Below, piece after piece: positions 1 through 5,425 of a stretch of DNA of 8,083 nt (its first letter is position 1; the number at the start of each line of letters is the position of its first letter). The stretch lies in contig JACCSM010000093.1 of NCBI GenBank assembly GCA_013698525.1, forward strand, positions 1 through 8,083. Direction: 5' to 3'. Source of the stretch: Rubrobacteraceae bacterium. GTDB lineage: Bacteria; Actinomycetota; Rubrobacteria; Rubrobacterales; Rubrobacteraceae. A program made the position numbers and the translations under genes. The notes below the pieces were generated by a model. It had not been told where the DNA came from. It made no database searches and saw nothing but the letters and a program-made list of their open reading frames with translations.

Positions 1-234
1 CGGGAGCTGCTTCGGTACGTGTTGATAAAGGACCGCTCCGGCGACCTCGCCGCCCTCTCGGTCCGCCAGAGGGAGATCTTGGGCTACGTGGTCGAGGGGC
101 TCTCGAACGCCGAGATAGGCAGGCGCCTTTATCTCTCGGAGTCCACCATAAAGCAGCACCTGCGCGCCGCCTACAAGCTACTTGGGGTGAGCAACCGCAC
201 CGAGGCCGCCAACCTCTTCCGTAGCAGGGACTAA
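1..234 (+). CDS. LuxR/NarL-type HTH transcriptional regulator, C-terminal fragment
   Basis: The frame is open from the left edge, so the true start lies outside the window; a GTG at 19 is only an internal codon in my view. The visible 77 residues are a complete LuxR C-terminal helix-turn-helix: LSVRQREIL (about 19-27), EGLSNAEIGRRLYLSEST (32-49), IKQHL (50-54) in the recognition helix, and LLGVSNRTEAA (60-70). This four-helix domain binds DNA and dimerises in NarL/FixJ response regulators and in stand-alone LuxR proteins. What precedes it (receiver, ATPase or ligand-binding domain) cannot be seen, so the signal is unknown; a receiver domain is the commonest partner. The gene converges on the cyclase gene with 30 bp between the stop codons and no clear terminator hairpin. 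The HTH call is firm; the wider class is inferred. Confidence 0.9.
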   Translation, partial: RELLRYVLIKDRSGDLAALSVRQREILGYVVEGLSNAEIGRRLYLSESTIKQHLRAAYKLLGVSNRTEAANLFRSRD

Positions 235-264
235 GCTCCCACTAGTAGCAGGCCTTGGGCCACG

Positions 265-1164
265 TTAGTCGAGGTGTACGACGGCATTGCCTCCCTTGGC
301 CTTGGCCCGGTAGAGGGCTTCGTCCGCCCTCGAGACCAGGCCACGGACATCGTCCCCAGGCTTCCACCGGCACGCCCCCCCGCTGAAGGCGAGACGCACC
401 TCTTCGCCGTCGTCCAACACCGCGGGGTTCTCGCGCAGGTCTTCGACGATGCGCTCGAGTACCCGCGCTGTCGGCTGTCCTACTTGCGTGTTCCACATGC
501 CTACTACGAACTCGTCGCCCCCCCACCTCGCGACCCAGTCTCCCGCGCGTACGTTTCGGCCCAATACCTCGGCGAAGCGGACCACGCAGGCGTCACCGGC
601 GCGGTGCCCGTGCGCATCGTTTATGGACTTCAGGTGGTCGAGGTCGAACAAAGCCAGCGAGAGCGTCCCAACTCCGCGTTCGGCCCGCTTTACGTCCTCG
701 GCGAGGTGCTCTTCCGCGGCCCTGCGGTTGTAGGCGCCTGTGAGATGGTCCCTGGTCGCCTGCTCCTCCAGGGAGCGCGCGGCCGTGTCCAGGCGCTCGA
801 CGGTGTACTGCACGTCCGCCATGAGCCTCCCGGCCCGGTCCGTGTAGCCCACTGGCAACTCGGGGAGCTCGCCGCTGTCGAGGTAACGCCTCAGGGCCCT
901 CGAGGCCAGCGCCGTTGGCGCAGAGAGAGCGTACATCGCCCAGAGCGTGAACGCCGTCCCCGCCAGCGTGGCCGGCACCGTGACCGAAAGGATGCGCAGC
1001 GCGCCCCCCAACCCGAAGCGGCGGAGCCGCGCGAAGTAGACGAGCAAGGCCAGAAGCGGCACGTGGGTGCCGAGGAAGGCGGTAAAGAAGACCTTGCCCA
1101 CGTAGCTCTTCGGAAACGGCGCCAGGGAGAGAATGCGGTAAAGCCTGAGTTGGTCCTTGGCCAT
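265..1164 (-). CDS. Membrane-anchored diguanylate cyclase (GGDEF domain)
   Basis: This 299-residue protein should make cyclic di-GMP from two GTP at the inner face of the membrane. Two hydrophobic helices lie at about 24-44 and 58-80, joined by an Arg-rich turn (ARLRR). A HAMP-like linker follows (about 81-130), then a signalling helix and the GGDEF domain from RDHLTGAYNRR (138-148). The domain has FDLDHLKSIND (173-183), an intact GGDEF (215-219) and an RAGD inhibition site (206-209) five residues before it, so activity with product feedback is expected. There is no EAL domain and almost no extracellular loop, so any signal is probably sensed in or at the membrane or through the HAMP-like part. 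The ATG at 1164 is preceded by AAGGAG at a 5-nt spacing. It lies 156 bp downstream of trxB on the same strand. Family certain; input signal unknown. Confidence 0.93.
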   Translation of the reverse strand: MAKDQLRLYRILSLAPFPKSYVGKVFFTAFLGTHVPLLALLVYFARLRRFGLGGALRILSVTVPATLAGTAFTLWAMYALSAPTALASRALRRYLDSGELPELPVGYTDRAGRLMADVQYTVERLDTAARSLEEQATRDHLTGAYNRRAAEEHLAEDVKRAERGVGTLSLALFDLDHLKSINDAHGHRAGDACVVRFAEVLGRNVRAGDWVARWGGDEFVVGMWNTQVGQPTARVLERIVEDLRENPAVLDDGEEVRLAFSGGACRWKPGDDVRGLVSRADEALYRAKAKGGNAVVHLD

Positions 1165-1200
1165 GTAGTCTCCTTACCCCAGTTCGCCATCTCGCCGGAA

Positions 1201-1216
1201 GGTCGTCGCGACGGCC
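1201..1216. promoter_or_regulatory. 16-bp imperfect palindrome upstream of the cyclase gene
   Basis: The sequence GGTCGTCGCGACGGCC has a perfect 10-bp core (CGTCGCGACG) and one mismatched pair in its flanks. It lies 37 bp upstream of the cyclase start codon, where an operator or a short leader hairpin would fit. GC-rich palindromes arise easily by chance in such DNA, so this is only a candidate. Confidence 0.25.
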
Positions 1217-1218
1217 CT

Positions 1219-1320
1219 GGCTGTGCCCGGTGGCCTCTCCTTCTTGGGACTCCCGGGGGGCCACCTGCGTTACGCTCAGCCCGAGCCAGTACGAGACCGT
1301 CTCTGCTCGGGTAAACAGCC
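1219..1320 (-). promoter_or_regulatory. Candidate folded RNA leader between trxB and the cyclase gene
   Basis: Three mutually compatible inverted repeats are seen. An outer helix pairs 1315-1320 with 1219-1224 (GGCTGT/ACAGCC on the minus strand). Inside it are two hairpins: 1305-1311 with 1280-1286 (CCCGAGC/GCTCGGG) and 1259-1265 with 1229-1235 (GGTGGCC/GGCCACC). Together they form a three-way-junction-like fold, between the trxB stop and the cyclase ribosome site. It does not match the c-di-GMP riboswitch core as I remember it. It could be a trxB 3' structure, a processing site or a leader; chance pairing in GC-rich DNA is a real alternative. Confidence 0.3.
1280..1311 (-). terminator. Candidate trxB terminator hairpin without U-run
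   Basis: A 7-bp perfect stem (CCCGAGC/GCTCGGG) starts about 10 nt after the trxB stop, with a smaller GAGA/TCTC stem in its loop. No T-run follows, as is common for GC-rich actinobacterial terminators. It also forms one arm of the larger fold described for 1219-1320. Confidence 0.35.
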
Positions 1321-2316
1321 CTAGAAGTTCGCCACGTCCTTCTCGGCAGTCCAGACGCCGGGATCCTCGGCCTCCTCGGGGGCCTCGCCTTGCTCCTCGA
1401 GCCAGCGTTCGCTGTCGATGGCGGCCCTGCAGCCGTCGCCGGCGGCAGTGACGGCCTGCCGGTAGCGGGTGTCAGAGACATCACCGGCGGCGAACACGCC
1501 GGGGACGCTCGTCATGGTGTTCTCCTTCTGGATGACGTAGCCGCCCTCTTTCATCTCGAGTTGTCCCTCGAAGAGGGAGGTTGCGGGGGTGTGCCCGATG
1601 GCCGTGAAGAAGCCGCTAACCTCGATGGTCCGCTCCTCGCCTGCCTTCGTGTCCCTTATGCGCACCCCCTCGACGGCGTCTTTGCCCAGGATCTCCTCCA
1701 CGACCGTGTCTGTTATGAACGTGATCTTGGGGTTCTTGCGCGCCCTCTCGAGCATGATCTTGGACGCCCTGAACTCGTCGCGGCGGTGGATCAAAAAGAC
1801 CTCATCGGCGAACTTGGCGAGGACACCGGCCTCCTCCATCGCTGTGTCTCCCCCGCCGACTACGGCGACCTTCTTGCCCCTGTAGAAGAAGGCGTCGCAG
1901 GTGGCGCAGCCGCTGACGCCCTTGCCCATCAACTGCTGCTCGCTCTCGAGCCCCAGCCACTTGGCCTTGGCGCCCGTGGCGATCACGACGGTCTTTGCCA
2001 GGGTCGGCTCATCCTCATCCTCGGCCCACAACTTGAACGGGCGCTCCGAGAAGTCCACCCTCTCGATGTTCTCAGGATGCATCTCGGCCCCGAAACGCGC
2101 GGCCTGGGCCTCGAAGTCGTCCATCATCTCGGGGCCCATGATGCCGTCCCTGTACCCCGGATAATTCTCCACGTCGGAGGTCAGCATCAGCTGCCCACCG
2201 CTCTCGAACCCCTGGAAGACGAGTACCTTCAGGCTCGCCCGCGCGGCGTATAGGGCCGCCGTGTATCCTGCGGGACCCGAGCCGATTATCACGACATCAA
2301 ATGCTCTCTGGTCCAT
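1321..2316 (-). CDS. trxB: Thioredoxin-disulfide reductase
   Basis: This 331-residue cytoplasmic flavoenzyme passes electrons from NADPH via FAD and a redox-active cysteine pair to thioredoxin. The FAD-binding GSGPAG is at 12-17, and the redox motif CATC at 137-140 sits inside GCATCDAFFYRG, the classic low-molecular-weight reductase signature. The NADPH site GGGDTA is at 154-159 with HRRDEFRA at 177-184, whose arginines favour NADPH over NADH. The C-terminal FAD motif (GVFAAGDV, 273-280, then YRQAVTAAGDG) is complete. About 20 residues after the usual end form an acidic tail ending in ANF, of unknown use. The ATG at 2316 follows an AGAGGGG ribosome site; the 198-bp gap behind ahcY suggests its own promoter. 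No thioredoxin gene lies next to it, and no SigR-type (GGAAT) box was seen upstream. Confidence 0.97.
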   Translation of the reverse strand: MDQRAFDVVIIGSGPAGYTAALYAARASLKVLVFQGFESGGQLMLTSDVENYPGYRDGIMGPEMMDDFEAQAARFGAEMHPENIERVDFSERPFKLWAEDEDEPTLAKTVVIATGAKAKWLGLESEQQLMGKGVSGCATCDAFFYRGKKVAVVGGGDTAMEEAGVLAKFADEVFLIHRRDEFRASKIMLERARKNPKITFITDTVVEEILGKDAVEGVRIRDTKAGEERTIEVSGFFTAIGHTPATSLFEGQLEMKEGGYVIQKENTMTSVPGVFAAGDVSDTRYRQAVTAAGDGCRAAIDSERWLEEQGEAPEEAEDPGVWTAEKDVANF

Positions 2317-2342
2317 CTAAAACACCCCTCTTGAATGCAAAA

Positions 2343-2358
2343 TCTCTAGCCTCTCTAG
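2343..2358. repeat. Tandem 7-bp repeat in the trxB upstream region
   Basis: TCTCTAG occurs twice (2343-2349 and 2352-2358), 9 bp apart start to start, within an AT-rich patch (about 2328-2370) just upstream of trxB. The patch is the best place for the trxB promoter, and the paired repeat could bind a regulator. No convincing -35/-10 pair was found. Confidence 0.3.
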
Positions 2359-2415
2359 TTTAATACATCTCGCAAGCCGTATGGTGTGAGCTTTACGTCC
2401 CGACGCCTGAGGCCA

Positions 2416-2511
2416 ATGTTCAACACCGCCGCCGGCGCCTACTACGAGGGCTACGCCTACCGCCCGCCCAACAACAAGGACTACCTCTGGTCAACGCGGC
2501 CGACTGAGTAG
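2416..2511 (+). CDS. Possible 31-residue small protein or gene remnant
   Basis: This short frame encodes MFNTAAGAYYEGYAYRPP followed by 13 more residues, rich in Tyr and Asn. I do not recognise it. It deserves listing because nearly every codon ends in G or C (about 29 of 31), as in the real genes here, whereas the upstream sequence is AT-rich and does not look coding. A GAGG lies only 3 nt before the ATG, closer than ideal. It ends 4 bp before the ahcY-like stop codon, on the opposite strand. It may be a small protein, the surviving 3' end of a lost gene, or a chance frame. It lies in the otherwise gene-free stretch between trxB and the SAHH-like gene. Confidence 0.25.
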   Translation: MFNTAAGAYYEGYAYRPPNNKDYLWSTRPTE

Positions 2512-2515
2512 CCCC

Positions 2516-3778
2516 TCACTCGCGCCAGCCGGCCAGGAACCCCTCCTGCTCCGGCGTCAGTGCGTCGACGCCCATGCCGACGGCGTCGAGCTTCGTCGTG
2601 GCCACCTCGTCGTCGATCTCCTTGGGGAGGAGGTGTACTCTGTTCTCCATCGAGGCGTGCTCGTTCGCGAGGTGGTTGGCGCAGAGAGCCTGGATCGCGA
2701 AGGTGAGGTCCATGATCTCGATGGGGTGCCCGTCGCTCGCCGTCAGGTTGACGACCATGCCGCGCCCGACGAGGTGCAGTCTACGGCCGTCGGCTGTGGT
2801 GAACTCCTCGACGTTGCGGCGAACCTCGCGTGCGCCCGTCGCCACATCCGTAAGGCCGTCCACGTCTATCTCCACATCCACCCCGCCGGCGTTGGCCAGG
2901 ATCGCACCGTCCCGCATCCGCTCGAAGTGCGCGGCCGTAAGCACGCCCGTGCTCCCTGTCGCCGTGATAAAGATCTCCCCGATCTCCGCGGCGTCCACGG
3001 CTGGCAGCACGTCGAAACCGTCCGCGTAGGCTTCGAGGCCGCGCACGGGATCGACCTCGCAGACGGACACACGGGCGCCGAGCCCCGAAGCGTAGCGGGC
3101 GATGCCCTTGCCGCACCATCCGTAGCCGAGCACGACGACGCGTTTGCCGCCGACCATCAGGTTGGTACTCTGCATGATCGCCGTGAGCGTGGACTGGCCT
3201 GTCCCGTAGCGGTTATCGAAGAGGTACTTGCACCTGGCGTCGTTCGCCGCGACAACGGGGAACTCGAGGACTCCCTCCCGCTCCATGGCCCTGAACTTCG
3301 CGACCCCGCTCGTCGTCTCCTCCGACGCTCCGCGGATGCGCTCCAGCAGGTTTCGCCGGGTCGTGTGAGCGAGGCGCACCAACCCTGCCCTATCGTCTAT
3401 AAGGACGGCCTCCCTGTCGCCCGCGGACCGGTCGAGCACCCGCTCCAGCTCCCTATCGGCGTCTTCGGGGTCGTTCTCGGAGGAGGCGTAGACCGTCACG
3501 CCGCGCTCGGCCAGAGCCGCCGCCACGTCGTCCTGCACGAAGAAGGGGCCGGGACTCGCCACGGCGACGTCGGCCCCCGCCTCGGCGAGCACAACTGTGA
3601 GGTAGGCGGTCTTGGCTTCTATGGGGAGGGCGACGCCGACGCCGACGCCCTCGAAGGTGCCGTCCTTCAAGTACTTGTCGCGGATGGTGTTGAGGACCGG
3701 TGAGTGCTCGGCGGCCCAGTCTATCTTCCTGTGGCCGTCGGGGGCGAGCGCGGGGTCCCTGACTATAGATTCCTGCAT
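2516..3778 (-). CDS. S-adenosylhomocysteine hydrolase family protein with altered active site
   Basis: This 420-residue protein is a full-length member of the AdoHcyase family, closest in style to the short archaeal/Thermotoga type (IEAKTAYL near 53-60, no KPDHYRY tail). True SAHH uses bound NAD+ to split S-adenosylhomocysteine into adenosine and homocysteine. The NAD fold is intact: GKRVVVLGYGWCGKGIA (211-227) fits the second family signature. SEETTSG (152-158), K184, FDN (187-189), YGTGQST and GHP (350-352) are kept. Several substrate-site motifs are not: His of LH(L/M) is Pro52, NxxSTQD reads GPFFVQD (77-83), DDGGD/DDGAD reads DDRAG, DGI reads TAI (199-201), and GHFD reads GGVD (298-301). 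I checked the Pro52 and Gly299 codons directly. It may act on another substrate or be weak as a hydrolase. It is the last gene of the ECF operon, 9 bp after the S component, so I leave out the ahcY symbol. Confidence 0.85.
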   Translation of the reverse strand: MQESIVRDPALAPDGHRKIDWAAEHSPVLNTIRDKYLKDGTFEGVGVGVALPIEAKTAYLTVVLAEAGADVAVASPGPFFVQDDVAAALAERGVTVYASSENDPEDADRELERVLDRSAGDREAVLIDDRAGLVRLAHTTRRNLLERIRGASEETTSGVAKFRAMEREGVLEFPVVAANDARCKYLFDNRYGTGQSTLTAIMQSTNLMVGGKRVVVLGYGWCGKGIARYASGLGARVSVCEVDPVRGLEAYADGFDVLPAVDAAEIGEIFITATGSTGVLTAAHFERMRDGAILANAGGVDVEIDVDGLTDVATGAREVRRNVEEFTTADGRRLHLVGRGMVVNLTASDGHPIEIMDLTFAIQALCANHLANEHASMENRVHLLPKEIDDEVATTKLDAVGMGVDALTPEQEGFLAGWRE

Positions 3779-3785
3779 ACGGCTA

Positions 3786-3790
3786 CCTCA
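3786..3790 (-). promoter_or_regulatory. Ribosome site of the SAHH-like gene overlapping the upstream stop codon
   Basis: On the minus strand the S-component stop TGA (3788-3790) is part of TGAGG, whose GAGG lies 7 nt before the ATG at 3778. A ribosome ending on the S component therefore stands on the next initiation site, which predicts translational coupling and supports the chosen start. Confidence 0.7.
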
Positions 3791-4618
3791 AGCCTCCGCT
3801 TCCTCCCCTTCGCCGGCAATCATCTCCTGGGCCGCTTCCACCTGTTCACGCCCGCCGAGCATAAAGGCGCCAACGACGATAGCGATCAGGAACGGGACGA
3901 GGGCGAGTCCTATCCCCAAACCTCCAGGGGCCTGTTGTGAGAGACCGAGGATCAGGCCCACGACCACCGAGCCGATGGCCCCCGCCCACACCAGGATGGT
4001 GCCCGTTCTCTGTAACCTGGAAGACGAGACCTCCTCGGGCTCCATTATCTCGGTCCAAAGTAGCCCCCACCGCTTCACCCGGGGATAGAGAGCGAGCAGG
4101 AGTATGGGACCCAGCACGCCCGCCATTATGGCGTTGTTGAAGAATATGAGGGCGAAGAACACGACGAACGGGAAGAGGCCCAGCAGGTCGACCCACCAGG
4201 AGATTATGACGGCGCAGACGGTCGAGGCCAGGATGGTCACGAGGATGTACACCCCGAATTTCTTGCCGGAGTCCACGTTGGTCTCCATGTTATCATCGCG
4301 CCGGAAGAAGAGGCTCCACATCTTGTACGGCAGCAGAGCCAGAAAGAAGTTCCCAACGAAACCACCGACGCTCCCCAGCGTCAGGGTGCCGCCGACGAAG
4401 TCCCCGATCAGGTTCCCTATGGCCGCCCCCCAGGCTCCCGCCGGGCCGAACAGGAGTCCGAAGACGACAGGGAACGCGTTGGCCGGTCGGAGCTCGATAT
4501 ATCCCGGAACGATAGGGAAACCTTTGAACGGTATCAAGACCGCCGCGTAGATCGCCGCGCTCAGGGCTACTAGCACCACCAGCTGGGTGTGTCGCCACAT
4601 CGCAAAAACTTCCTTCAT
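3788..4618 (-). CDS. ECF transporter S component, substrate unknown, with C-terminal membrane extension
   Basis: This very hydrophobic 276-residue protein is the substrate-binding membrane subunit of the ECF importer encoded with it. Helix 1 (about 11-33) has an A-xxx-A-xxx-A series (A18, A22, A26), the face by which S components contact EcfT. A conserved-looking stretch IELRPANAFPVVFGLLFG (41-58), then GNLIGDFVGG (68-77) and GFVGNF (86-91), resembles QueT/HmpT-like S components. Further helices lie near 123-141 and 147-177. Beyond the usual end (about 190) there are two more hydrophobic segments (205-227 and 235-255) and a Glu/Ala tail, making it longer than the typical 170-200 residues. The ATG at 4618 has GAGGAG 8 nt upstream; Met7 is an alternative start. 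The ligand cannot be read from sequence; the SAHH-like neighbour suggests a nucleoside or methylation-cycle compound. Confidence 0.82.
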   Translation of the reverse strand: MKEVFAMWRHTQLVVLVALSAAIYAAVLIPFKGFPIVPGYIELRPANAFPVVFGLLFGPAGAWGAAIGNLIGDFVGGTLTLGSVGGFVGNFFLALLPYKMWSLFFRRDDNMETNVDSGKKFGVYILVTILASTVCAVIISWWVDLLGLFPFVVFFALIFFNNAIMAGVLGPILLLALYPRVKRWGLLWTEIMEPEEVSSSRLQRTGTILVWAGAIGSVVVGLILGLSQQAPGGLGIGLALVPFLIAIVVGAFMLGGREQVEAAQEMIAGEGEEAEA

Positions 4619-4645
4619 CTCCGTATCTCCTCGAACTCGCTTACG

Positions 4646-5425
4646 CTATCTGGTGAATCCTTCCAGTCCACCGTACCCCGCCATCCGTAAAGCGACGCAC
4701 CCGGCCAGGAGTGCCACGAACGCTACCAGAACCAGCGCGTCCCTCCCGCTCATGGCAGTATGGAGGAAGAAAGTGCGCCCGGGACGCGCCCCGAATCCCT
4801 TGGACTCCAGCGCCATAGAGAAGACATTCGTAGAGCGGACCGTCGTGACGAAGACCGGCACCAGGAGCGGCAGGTGTTTGCGGATCCGCTGGATGATATT
4901 TCCAGATTCCAGGTCGAGACCGCGGGATCTCTGGGCTTGGCCGATGGTAAGGCCCGTCGCGACTATGGTCGGGACCAGCCGCAGGGCCGTCGAGACGGCG
5001 AAAGCGAAGCGGTAGGGTATCCCAAGCCGGACCAGCCCTATTGCCACCTCCTCGTTGCGGGTGGTGGAGAGGAAGATCATGCCCGCGATCACGGTGATGA
5101 CTATGCGCTGTGCGGTGCTGAGCCCGTAGAGCAGGGCCTCCCGTTCCACGAAGAGAAAGAGCGGCGTCCGTCCGCTGCCAACGATGGACCACAAGATGGG
5201 AGTCACGACGATAATCATGAACAGGATGAACCAGATGCGCCTGAGGTTGGCCAGGGACTGCGATAGATATCCGATGAAGAGCACAAGCGCGAGCACAGCT
5301 AGCTGGTAGAGTGGGTTCAAGAAAACGAACGGTAACGCGAACATCCCCAGGAGCAGGAACATCTTGGTCCGCGGGTCCAGACGGTGAACCCACGTGCCCC
5401 GGTCAAGGTACAGGGACGGGTCCAT
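4646..5425 (-). CDS. ecfT: ECF transporter transmembrane (T) component
   Basis: This 259-residue membrane protein is the scaffold that links the ATPases to the S component. It opens with the family start YLDRGTWVHRLDPRTKM (6-22), then has hydrophobic helices at about 23-53, 63-83, 104-120 and 228-248. The two coupling helices that insert in the ATPase grooves are visible: AQRSRGLD (164-171) and ALESKGFGAR (205-214). In the second the usual S-R-G reads S-K-G, a conservative change. The ATG directly abuts the ATPase stop codon (TAGATG), with a strong ribosome site inside the end of the ATPase gene. The T component sits between its ATPase and S partners, so it is probably dedicated to this single importer (group I arrangement). 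Confidence 0.93.
   Translation of the reverse strand: MDPSLYLDRGTWVHRLDPRTKMFLLLGMFALPFVFLNPLYQLAVLALVLFIGYLSQSLANLRRIWFILFMIIVVTPILWSIVGSGRTPLFLFVEREALLYGLSTAQRIVITVIAGMIFLSTTRNEEVAIGLVRLGIPYRFAFAVSTALRLVPTIVATGLTIGQAQRSRGLDLESGNIIQRIRKHLPLLVPVFVTTVRSTNVFSMALESKGFGARPGRTFFLHTAMSGRDALVLVAFVALLAGCVALRMAGYGGLEGFTR

Noticed and set aside
242..264. Terminator between the LuxR-type gene and the cyclase gene
   Set aside because: Only short self-complementary words such as ACTAGT and GGCC occur; no stem of useful length forms in the 30-bp gap.
274..1314. Long open frame of 346 codons on the + strand across the cyclase gene
   Set aside because: It is antisense to a clear GGDEF gene; GC-rich coding DNA often leaves the opposite strand open. 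Its translation is Arg/Pro-rich without motifs.
1165..1320. c-di-GMP (GEMM) riboswitch before the cyclase gene
   Set aside because: The region can fold, but the conserved core bases of GEMM as I remember them are missing.
2317..2515. trxB as the fifth gene of the ECF operon
   Set aside because: The 198-bp gap, the AT-rich patch and the possible small frame on the other strand make a separate promoter more likely; no sequence shows co-transcription.
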